A stretch of DNA of 41,186 nucleotides from an uncultured Opitutales bacterium (lineage in GTDB: Bacteria; Verrucomicrobiota; Verrucomicrobiia; Opitutales; Seribacteraceae), in the NCBI GenBank assembly GCA_943787575.1, contig CALSMY010000020.1:1-41186 (forward strand). Reading direction: 5' to 3'. The notes below the pieces were generated by a model. The model was not told where the DNA came from. It worked only from the letters and a program-made list of their open reading frames with translations, and did no database searches. Position numbers and translations under genes: made by a program. Positions within the stretch are counted from its first letter, which is position 1. Each line of letters begins with the position of its first letter. This document shows, piece by piece, positions 35,401 through 41,186 of this stretch.

Positions 35401-36025
35401 TACTTTAATGGGACTGGGACCTTTAGTGGATACCCTGCGTTATGAAGACTTGGAAAACTTGACCGAAAAAATATCTTTTCGGTTGTGTGGAGTGGTTTCC
35501 GAAGTAGAGCGGAGATACACTAAGAAAGATGCTAAGCCTTGGGCACGTTTTAATCTTTTGGCGAAGGAGCGGGATTTATCTCTTCCGATGTTTCCAGAGG
35601 CTTATACGAAATATGGAGAAGTTTTAGCAGACGGCGAACTAATGGTGGTCACTGGAGTAGCCTCAGTAAAAGATGGGGAAACCCGTATTAGCGTGGATAA
35701 GGTTGAAACAATCGATGGTTCCCTTGGTAAAATTATCGAAGAATCTACCTGGTTGATTGATCCAGTTCATGAAGATGCGGCAGATTTTTTAATTGATTTG
35801 CACAAGGAAAGCGAGCGGGGGATCGGGAGTGCCAAAGTGAGTGTAGCTTTTGCAGAAAAGGAGGATGATGACGGAATGGTCGTACAATTGGATGATCGTT
35901 TTAGGCTAAAGCTAGGAGTGGAAAGCTTTTCAAGTTGGAGGAATCGTCCTTGCGTAAAGGGGGTAAGAATTCGTGTTTTTGCCCCTGATCCTCCGGTGGA
36001 AAGAAAATATGGTCGTAAGAATTAG
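32438..36025 (+). CDS. dnaE: DNA polymerase III subunit alpha
   Basis: The 1,195-residue replicative polymerase. It has an N-terminal PHP domain ([13 protein letters not shown], residues 10-22, with the His pair intact), the polymerase active site PDFDIDF at 419-425 (D420 and D422) and the third catalytic Asp at D572 in [11 protein letters not shown]. Also present are [20 protein letters not shown] in the fingers, a helix-hairpin-helix region and an OB domain near the C-terminus. The length is typical of the DnaE1 type. The start is TTG at 32438; no in-frame ATG lies upstream. It is the first gene of a plus-strand group that continues to rpsU. Confidence 0.97.
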   Translation: MANKDKDFVHLHVHSDYSLLDGCCRMDRLMDRAVELGMSAMALTDHGNLFGAISFVKQAEKRGIKPIIGCEGYLVTDHKNDERPGRENHKSYHLGLLAKNFEGYQNLCKVVSDAHVDGFYYRPRTDLEKLAEHAKGLIGFTGCMQGWIPQLILRGQEEEAEQALGQMIDIFGKENYFVELHNHGIEEQAQLVPPLIKLAKKFGLKTIASNDVHYVKGEDWAPHDALLCIQTGSKLDDTNRMRYEAREFYLKSREEMEDLFREVPESIVNTFAVAEMCEVKLPFGENNYPVFTMPPEIKTEVSDNIEYLRKLCVEGLQERYEVAYEEASDREEEDSQAKELSERLDYELGVIGKTGFNDYFLIVADFMNWAREKGVPVGPGRGSGAGCLVAYVLGITDIDPLRFGLLFERFLNPERVSPPDFDIDFCMRRRGEVIEYVRDKYGRDCVANIITFGTFGAKMVIRDVARVRDLPYAEADKLAKMIPDDLNISLEDALAKSPELAGEYKNNPIAKQIVDTGRVIEGMVRNSGTHAAGVIIADRPLKELVPLTKQDGILTTQYPKDPVEELGLLKMDFLGLKTLTVISETEAHIRKKEGLEEFRVTGVPLEDVPTFKLLNDAQTIGVFQLESEGMRRLCRQMTISNVDEIIALIALYRPGPMDWIPDYIKGKEDPSTIQFPHPLLEDVCAETYGVMVYQEQVMEAARRIAGYTLGGADILRRAMGKKKPEEMAKQREIFVKGAKEVNKIESKKANDIFNILEKFAGYGFNKSHSAAYGMISYQTAYLKANHPVDFMAGVLACELGNSEKLSHFLGECHDMGISVLGPDVNESGENFTPLDGEGDGLGSIRFGLSAVKGVGDIAGKLIVEERLRNGPFTDFGDLVERVDGKALNKRVLESLIKTGGFDALYQNRAALLSDLDRAMGEAQLRRKDREAGQANLFDMMGGEEETDEASSENFGPNGNNPVPEMDNLQKLKFEKELLGFFLSGHPVDTLMGLGPLVDTLRYEDLENLTEKISFRLCGVVSEVERRYTKKDAKPWARFNLLAKERDLSLPMFPEAYTKYGEVLADGELMVVTGVASVKDGETRISVDKVETIDGSLGKIIEESTWLIDPVHEDAADFLIDLHKESERGIGSAKVSVAFAEKEDDDGMVVQLDDRFRLKLGVESFSSWRNRPCVKGVRIRVFAPDPPVERKYGRKN

Positions 36026-36034
36026 CCTTCCGAC

Positions 36035-36062
36035 TTGACGAATCCCAGGCTCAATATACTAT
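36035..36062 (+). promoter_or_regulatory. Candidate sigma-70 promoter for rpsU
   Basis: TTGACG at 36035-36040, a 16-base spacer and TACTAT at 36057-36062 lie in the 57-base dnaE-rpsU gap, about 20 bases before the rpsU ATG. The -35 box is near-consensus and the -10 matches four of six bases. It could drive rpsU and the downstream cyclase and TIR genes. Not tested. Confidence 0.45.
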
Positions 36063-36082
36063 CAAGACTTTTGATTTAAATT

Positions 36083-36283
36083 ATGTCTATCGAAATTAAG
36101 CTACGCAAAGGTGAACCTATGGATCGTGCGATCCGTCGTCTCAAAAAAACTCTGGATCGAGAAGGCGTGATCCGTGATGTACGTGCCAAACGATACTTCA
36201 CAAAGCCCTCTGATAAGAAGCGTGAGGCTCGTAAGGTTGCTGCTTTCACTCAAATGTTGCGTACCCGTTACGAAAAAATGTAA
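36083..36283 (+). CDS. rpsU: 30S ribosomal protein S21
   Basis: A 66-residue S21, a small basic protein of the 30S subunit near the anti-Shine-Dalgarno region. The sequence has the standard VRKGEPMDRAIRRLKK-type start, a central KRYFTKPSDKKREARK and a basic C-terminus. Length is normal. It lies 57 bases after dnaE and 60 bases before the cyclase ATG. No clear Shine-Dalgarno precedes its ATG, as can happen for S21, which is often autoregulated. Confidence 0.97.
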   Translation: MSIEIKLRKGEPMDRAIRRLKKTLDREGVIRDVRAKRYFTKPSDKKREARKVAAFTQMLRTRYEKM

Positions 36284-36304
36284 ATTTTCCTTTTGGGGAA
36301 ATTT
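36282..36304 (+). promoter_or_regulatory. Stem-loop after rpsU
   Basis: AAATTTTCC at 36282-36290 pairs with GGGAAATTT at 36296-36304 (nine pairs including one G-U, five-base loop), starting inside the rpsU stop codon. No T run follows, so it is not a standard terminator. It may stabilise the rpsU message or partly limit read-through to the cyclase gene. It covers the TTG at 36293, arguing against that as the cyclase start. Confidence 0.45.
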
Positions 36305-36343
36305 ACTCGTATTCCTCACGAGAAACCTCTAGCAATTGAGAAG

Positions 36344-38278
36344 ATGTCTCAGTTAGCAAAGAGAAATTCAGTAAGTCTTCGAAGAGAATGGCGTCTCTTT
36401 GACCGTGATCATGCTAAACCTGAAACTTTTCTAAAACTTTGTGAAAGAATGGTGGAAGTGGGAGAATTTTTGCTCGCCCATGATGTGGCAAGGGCAGGAC
36501 TAAAGCTTCATCCAAATCACAAATCCTTAGCCCAACGGGCAGCTCATGCACTCTGCAAAGCCGGTTCCCCTCTAACCGCCACCCTAATTCTGGAAGAACT
36601 TGTATCTTCAGGGGTTAATGATGTGGAAACACAGAGCTTACTGGCAAGTGCTTATAAAGACCTTTGTGAAAACACCAATAATTCCTCGAAAAAGCAAGAA
36701 TATGCAGACTTGGCAATCGCTCGATACGAACAGGCATACCTGGGGAAAAAATCGATGGATCCTGCGGGAGCGGATGCAGACAACCTCTACTACCCCTGCA
36801 TAAATATCGCCTTCATGCATTTCGTTTGCATGAACTACGAAAAGGCACGCGAATATGCCGCAATTGCCAGTAAGATGTGTTTAGAAATCCTCGAGAAGGA
36901 CCAAGACAATTACTGGGTCAGGGCTACCCAGGCCGAAGCTTTTCTTTTACTCGGGAATATAGATGAGGCCCTTGACGCTTACGCCTTGGCGGTAGATTTA
37001 TTTGACGCTAAACCATCCTACATCGCCAGTACCCGTAAGCAGGCATTACAAATCAGTTCGCTTTATGAGGACGAAAATATTCGTCAAAAAATTACTCAGG
37101 CCTTTCCGACCTTGGGAATCATTGCCTGTTCCGGTCATTTAATCGATACTCCAGGCAAGAGCCGCAGATTTCCTCAAGAGGCTGAACAAATCGTGCGGGC
37201 TAAGATTGAGGAAAAACTCGATTTTTTGGGTGCGACTTGTGGATACAGTTCGGCGGCTTGCGGAACAGATATCATTTTCTTGGAGGCTATGGCGGAGCGA
37301 GGTGGAGAAACCCATGTATTCCTGCCATTTGCAAAGGATGAGTTTATTCAAACCAGTGTGGCTCGGGGTGGTGGGGATTGGGTGGCACGGTTTGAAAAAG
37401 TTTTGGACGATGCCACTTCGGTACACCATGTAACCAACGAGGGATACTATGGAGATGATGGATTATTTTCCTTTTGTAATGATGTTATGCTTGGTTTCGC
37501 AGCCATGCGCAGTCGTGGTCTGGATGAGGTTCCCGACTTGCTTTTGTTCTGGGATGGAAAGAAAGGGCAAGAAGGGGGGACATCAGAAGTTGCGAATTCC
37601 TGGAAAGACACTTTTCAAGAACCACAAATTATTAATTCCAATGATGTATTGGCGTTACTCGATCAAATAGATGAGCCCCCTATTCCCAAAGGAGATACCA
37701 AGCCGATTTTCGTTAAAAGTTTTGGTGATACCGTAACCGCTCTGCGTTCTGTTAAGACTATGCTCTTTGCAGATGTGGAAGCCTTCACCCGGGTAAATGA
37801 AGAATTAACCGCTCAGTTTGTGGAGGTTTTTCATGGAGGTGTGGCCAATATGATCAAGGAATTAAACTGTAAGCCCGAGTTTGTAAATAGTTGGGGTGAT
37901 AGTTTTTTTGCCGTCTTTGATGATTTGAATGACGCATTAAAGCTGGCGATGAATATGAGTGATTTTTTTGGAAATGGAAATTGGCCAGAACTTTCAGGAA
38001 GTGGGAATTTGGATGTACGTATATCGATGCATGCCGGTCCGGTTTACGAAGAGTTTGATCCTCTTTTAAAAAAGAGAAATTTCTTTGGACGTCATGTTAA
38101 TCAGGCTGCCCGAATTGAACCGATTGTTCTTCCAGGCTCAGTCTTTGTATCGGAAACTGTGGCTGCTCTTGTTTCCTATCGTTACGGAGATTTTGATTTT
38201 GAATATGCGGGGAATCTTGAGTTAGCCAAAGATTTTGGTGCCTATCCTGTCTATATCCTGCAACGAAAAGGGTACTAG
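36344..38278 (+). CDS. TPR-like/SLOG-like/class III nucleotide cyclase
   Basis: A 644-residue cytoplasmic signalling protein with three parts. Residues 1-245 are alpha-helical TPR-like repeats of the kind named TRAFs-binding/DUF4071 (LLAHDVARAGLKLHPNH, EARAYAAIASK-like helices). Residues ~256-425 look like a Rossmann/SLOG domain (IIACSGHLIDTPGKS, SSAACGTDIIFLEAM, a final LLLFWDGKKG). Residues ~465-640 are a class III adenylate/guanylate cyclase. The cyclase has both metal Asp residues (D477 in FADVEAFT, D519 in NSWGDSF) and the transition-state pair N586/R590 in HVNQAAR. The substrate-specifying positions are N515 and N579 instead of the usual Lys/Asp (ATP) or Glu/Cys (GTP). ATG 36344 preferred. 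It lies 11 bases upstream of the TIR gene. Confidence 0.85.
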   Translation: MSQLAKRNSVSLRREWRLFDRDHAKPETFLKLCERMVEVGEFLLAHDVARAGLKLHPNHKSLAQRAAHALCKAGSPLTATLILEELVSSGVNDVETQSLLASAYKDLCENTNNSSKKQEYADLAIARYEQAYLGKKSMDPAGADADNLYYPCINIAFMHFVCMNYEKAREYAAIASKMCLEILEKDQDNYWVRATQAEAFLLLGNIDEALDAYALAVDLFDAKPSYIASTRKQALQISSLYEDENIRQKITQAFPTLGIIACSGHLIDTPGKSRRFPQEAEQIVRAKIEEKLDFLGATCGYSSAACGTDIIFLEAMAERGGETHVFLPFAKDEFIQTSVARGGGDWVARFEKVLDDATSVHHVTNEGYYGDDGLFSFCNDVMLGFAAMRSRGLDEVPDLLLFWDGKKGQEGGTSEVANSWKDTFQEPQIINSNDVLALLDQIDEPPIPKGDTKPIFVKSFGDTVTALRSVKTMLFADVEAFTRVNEELTAQFVEVFHGGVANMIKELNCKPEFVNSWGDSFFAVFDDLNDALKLAMNMSDFFGNGNWPELSGSGNLDVRISMHAGPVYEEFDPLLKKRNFFGRHVNQAARIEPIVLPGSVFVSETVAALVSYRYGDFDFEYAGNLELAKDFGAYPVYILQRKGY

Positions 38279-38289
38279 CGGATCCCCTT

Positions 38290-39723
38290 ATGCACTCATC
38301 CTCACAAGCAATTGGGATTTCTCCCCCCTTTGACGCCTACTCGGGGGAAGGACCATACACTTTCGTCAGTTATGCCCATGCCGACAAGGTCATGGTCTTT
38401 AACGCTATGCGAAAACTTAACGAAAGAGGGGCTAATATCTGGTACGATGAAGGAATCAAACCAGCGGGCGAATGGGTGGAGGAAATTGCCCATGCCATCA
38501 AGGCATCCTCTTTGTTTTTGGTTTTTATTTCTCCAAGATCGGTTGATTCCCGTTATGTCAAAAGCGAAGTTGGTTTTGCCCTTAGTGAAAATAAGGAAAT
38601 TCTTACTGTTTATGTCGAAGAAACCACTTTGCCGGCTGGGCTTGCTTTATGCCTTCAACAGTTTCAATCGGTTTTTCTTCAGGATGCCAATTGGAAAGAT
38701 AGAGCTTTGGAAACCATTTTTGAAAAAATGGATGCTCCCGTTTCTTTTCAATCTGAATTGGTTGATAATGGAGAAGAAGTGGTGGATCACGGGAAAATAC
38801 TTTGGGATTTTTGGGAAAAATCCAGAGAACGCCAACTTTCGCGCTCGCACATTTCAAGAATTGAAAAAGCCAGACCCTCAAAGTTAGTAGAAAAGAAAAA
38901 GGTTTTACCTAATAATATTCAAGAACCTGAAGCACAACCATCCAAGAGTGCTGGTTCGACCAGGCATCCATTCGCGGTAAAGGTAGAGGTTGATGTTGAG
39001 AAAGAGTCATCCCATAGCCCAGGCGATTTGTACAAGGATGCAAGTGCAGGAGATTTTTCCTGGATTCCAGGAGGGGAGATTTCCCTCAAGGTTCCCTATT
39101 CCGACGAAAGTAAAACCGTTCGGGTAAAAAATGGATTTTGGATGGCAAGGTATCTTGTTACCCAAGGGCTTTACAATAGGGTCATGGGAAGTAATCCAAG
39201 TTATTATGATCCTTCAATTAGCGGGGACTTAAACAACCTGCCGGTAAATAATGTCTCCTGGCTCGATGCTGTTTCTTTTTGCAAGGCATTAACTATTTTG
39301 AGCAAGGGCGAAGGAAAACTTCCCCAGAACTATGAGTTTAGGCTGCCCACGGAGGTGGAGTGGGAATATGCATGCCGGGCTGGCACGCTTACAGATTATT
39401 ACTTTGGGGCGGAGTCGATTAAACTGCAGGATCACGGATGGTTCCGTGGGAATAGTCAAAAGAGGTTGCATCCAGTCGGTTTAAAAAAGCCAAATCCATG
39501 GGGGCTCTTCGATGTTTATGGCAATGTCAGGGAATGGGTGGGGAATTCTTTCGTTAATACATTGCTCAACGATTCCGAACAGGATGAATTTCGAATAAGC
39601 CGGGGTGGTGCGTATATGAAACCGGCCTCCGAATGTGAGTCTGCCTCGCGATCGACAAATTCCCTGAACCACCGTTTTCGTAACCTTGGATTTCGTCCGG
39701 TTTTAGCAAAAGTTCCCACCTGA
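38290..39723 (+). CDS. TIR domain fused to FGE-like (sulfatase-modifying factor) domain
   Basis: A 477-residue protein. Residues 20-140 form a bacterial TIR domain (TFVSYAHADK; IWYDEGIKPAGEW; SRYVKSEVGFAL with E93 at the NADase glutamate position), so NAD+ cleavage is plausible. A charged linker (~150-250) follows. Residues 254-472 are an FGE-sulfatase domain (WIPGG, YLVTQGLYNRVMGSNPS, RLPTEVEWEYACRAG, WGLFDVYGNVREWV, SRGGAYM, LGFRPV). Of the two catalytic cysteines of true FGEs the second is kept (C449) but the first is Lys (K444), so it probably binds a ligand or protein rather than making formylglycine. It starts 11 bases after the cyclase gene and is likely cotranscribed with it. No signal peptide. 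Confidence 0.88.
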   Translation: MHSSSQAIGISPPFDAYSGEGPYTFVSYAHADKVMVFNAMRKLNERGANIWYDEGIKPAGEWVEEIAHAIKASSLFLVFISPRSVDSRYVKSEVGFALSENKEILTVYVEETTLPAGLALCLQQFQSVFLQDANWKDRALETIFEKMDAPVSFQSELVDNGEEVVDHGKILWDFWEKSRERQLSRSHISRIEKARPSKLVEKKKVLPNNIQEPEAQPSKSAGSTRHPFAVKVEVDVEKESSHSPGDLYKDASAGDFSWIPGGEISLKVPYSDESKTVRVKNGFWMARYLVTQGLYNRVMGSNPSYYDPSISGDLNNLPVNNVSWLDAVSFCKALTILSKGEGKLPQNYEFRLPTEVEWEYACRAGTLTDYYFGAESIKLQDHGWFRGNSQKRLHPVGLKKPNPWGLFDVYGNVREWVGNSFVNTLLNDSEQDEFRISRGGAYMKPASECESASRSTNSLNHRFRNLGFRPVLAKVPT

Positions 39724-39799
39724 TTAATTACCCTTTTCCACCTTTAGGGAATTTCCATTGTCACTTCAGCGTGTGGCCGTCATAATCTAGCACTTTGAA

Positions 39800-41186
39800 A
39801 TGAGCGACCAGGTAAAGAAAAACCCTACCGGCCAAGAGGTATTGGACGGAAGCGATCAAGTGGCGGTACGCCAAGCAAAATTGGATGTTTTGCGCGAATC
39901 CGGAAAAGATCCCTTTCAAGCAAACTGGGAACAAACTCATGTTTCCCAACAGGCGGTTGGAATGCTTGGTGAGGAAGAGGAGTTAGGACCTGAGGTCTCA
40001 GTGGCTGGTAGAATTGTTGCCTTTCGCCTAATGGGTAAGGCGGCCTTTTTGAAACTGCTCGATCGCGAGGGTAAAATACAGGCATATGTCCGCCGGGATG
40101 AAATTGGGGACGATGAGTACGCCACTTTCAAAAAATTGGATCTAGGAGATTTTATTGGCGTACGTGGCCCACTCTTCCGTACCAAAACAGGAGAAGTCAC
40201 GGTTCGGGCAAAGGAATACCGTTTGGTAACCAAGGCCCTCCGTCCATTGCCTGAAAAGTGGCATGGACTAAGTGATAACGATCAGATATACCGCCAACGT
40301 TACCTCGATCTCGTGGTTAACGATGAGTCACGCCAACGCTTCCAAACTCGAAGTCGGATTATTCGCGAAATTCGCGAGTTTATGTGGTCTCGGGATTTTA
40401 TTGAGGTCGAAACTCCGATGTTACAGTCAGTTTCCGGTGGTGCTGCGGCCCGTCCCTTTCGCACCCATTTCAATGCCCTTGATTGTGATTTTAATATGCG
40501 AATTGCTTTGGAGCTCCATCTCAAACGTATGTTAGTGGGAGGATTTGATCGTGTGTTTGAAGTTGGCCGGGTTTTTCGTAATGAGGGACTTTCCCGTCGG
40601 CACAATCCCGAGTTCACCATGCTTGAGGCCTATCAGGCTTACTCAGATTACCGTGGCATGATGGAGCTTACTCGTTCCCTCGTCCAACAAGTCGCCCAGC
40701 GGGCATTGGGTAACTTACAGATGGAACGCCCAGATGGCGAGGTGATCGATCTTTCGGGAGAATGGCGCGAAGCGAAGTATAAAGATTTAATTATTGATGC
40801 GGTAGGCCGGGAGGATTGGTTTGAACTTCCTAAATCTGAAAAGCTCCAAAAAACCAAGCAACTTGGAATCGAAGTGGATCCCGAGTTGGAAGATTTTGAG
40901 GTGACCAATGATGTGTTCGAAAAAATAATCGAACACACCTTAATTCAACCCACTTTTGTCACCCACATTCCCAGGGAACTTTGCCCGCTTGCCAAGATTA
41001 CTCAGTCCGATCCCTCGACCATTGATGTGTTTGAACTTTGTATAAACGGGCAGGAGATTGCCCCTGCTTATTCCGAGCAAAATGATCCTGGTTTGCAGAG
41101 GGAGGCTTTTCTTAAACAGGTTGGGGAAGAGACTCAGGAATTGGACGACGATTTCTTACTCGCATTGGAACACGGAATGCCCCCGG
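39800..41186 (+). CDS. lysS: Lysyl-tRNA synthetase, class II (3' end outside window)
   Basis: 462 residues of a class II LysRS, which charges tRNA-Lys. An OB-fold anticodon-binding domain comes first (SVAGRIVAFRLMGKAAFLKL, VRGPLFRTKTGEVTV). The catalytic core follows: YRQRYLDLVVN, motif 1 around IREFMWSRDFIEVETPML, motif 2 at FEVGRVFRNEGLSRRHNPEF, then the substrate region INGQEIAPAYSEQNDP. Motif 3 is beyond the window edge. The ATG at 39800 begins MSDQVKK. The 76-base gap after the TIR gene holds no clear terminator, so lysS may share transcription with the upstream genes. Confidence 0.95.
   Translation, partial: MSDQVKKNPTGQEVLDGSDQVAVRQAKLDVLRESGKDPFQANWEQTHVSQQAVGMLGEEEELGPEVSVAGRIVAFRLMGKAAFLKLLDREGKIQAYVRRDEIGDDEYATFKKLDLGDFIGVRGPLFRTKTGEVTVRAKEYRLVTKALRPLPEKWHGLSDNDQIYRQRYLDLVVNDESRQRFQTRSRIIREIREFMWSRDFIEVETPMLQSVSGGAAARPFRTHFNALDCDFNMRIALELHLKRMLVGGFDRVFEVGRVFRNEGLSRRHNPEFTMLEAYQAYSDYRGMMELTRSLVQQVAQRALGNLQMERPDGEVIDLSGEWREAKYKDLIIDAVGREDWFELPKSEKLQKTKQLGIEVDPELEDFEVTNDVFEKIIEHTLIQPTFVTHIPRELCPLAKITQSDPSTIDVFELCINGQEIAPAYSEQNDPGLQREAFLKQVGEETQELDDDFLLALEHGMPP

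Noticed and set aside
39049..39705. FGE-like domain as the enzyme that activates the two sulfatases of this window
   Set aside because: One catalytic Cys is Lys, the domain is fused to TIR, and it has no signal peptide. It is also 28 kb from the sulfatases.
36344..39723. Calling the cyclase/TIR pair a Pycsar system
   Set aside because: No cyclic-nucleotide-binding domain on the TIR protein, extra SLOG-like and FGE-like parts, and core-gene location. Kept as a comparison only.
1..41186. CRISPR arrays, tRNA genes, insertion sequences, prophage
   Set aside because: No regularly spaced repeats, cloverleaf sequences, transposase motifs or phage structural genes were seen in the gaps or reading frames.

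Overview
The window reads as a chromosomal segment of a Gram-negative member of the PVC superphylum, most likely a marine Verrucomicrobiota (Opitutae-like). This is inferred from gene content: a secreted PSCyt1/DUF1549/DUF1553 protein next to a DUF1501 protein, two signal-bearing sulfatases, a DUF1080 glycoside-hydrolase-type protein, many lipoproteins, and ordinary housekeeping genes (dnaE, rpsU, lysS, ppc, sufE). TGA is used as a normal stop (for example in the desaturase, tesA and htrA genes), so the code is standard. I saw no tRNA, rRNA, CRISPR array, insertion sequence or phage gene.

Layout. 1-4244 (minus): a DUF1549/DUF1553 gene carrying two LamG-like domains, followed by a DUF1501 gene. 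Together they carry three lesions (two in-frame TGA codons and one frameshift), so they are either decaying or badly sequenced. 4245-4570 is an AT-rich spacer. 4571-7271: two unrecognised proteins, then sufE and a lipoprotein on the other strand. 7394-10988: two tandem type I sulfatases. 10995-14853: a fatty acid desaturase divergent from PEP carboxylase. 14880-15938: an unrecognised protein with a kinase-like catalytic core. 16050-19986 (minus): a TesA/YbbA/YbbP-type operon with the permease broken by a frameshift. 20026-22137: a membrane protein, a DUF2256 protein and a class III/cryptochrome-like photolyase, the last also frameshifted. 22118-24114: an ADP-ribosylglycohydrolase homologue divergent from an HDAC-like deacetylase. 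24181-28199: DUF1080, membrane, NPFD-repeat and MORN-like proteins. 28238-31032: an HtrA protease with several PDZ domains, translationally coupled to a degenerate trypsin-fold protein that lacks the catalytic His and Ser. 31146-32327: an AI-2E-family membrane protein. 32438-41186: dnaE, rpsU, a cyclase gene, a TIR gene and lysS, all on the plus strand.

The most interesting unit is 36344-39723. One protein combines a TPR-like N-terminus, a SLOG-like Rossmann region and a class III nucleotide cyclase. Eleven bases downstream, a second protein fuses a TIR domain with a catalytically altered formylglycine-generating-enzyme (FGE) domain. The cyclase keeps its metal and transition-state residues but has Asn at both substrate-specifying positions, and the FGE domain has Lys in place of one catalytic Cys. 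The pairing recalls cyclase-plus-TIR signalling as in Pycsar, but there is no cyclic-nucleotide-binding domain and the genes sit between rpsU and lysS. I read it as a candidate nucleotide-signal/NAD-linked two-gene system whose function is inferred, not shown.

Five coding lesions in 41 kb is high for a healthy chromosome. Raw-read checking would decide between real decay and assembly error.
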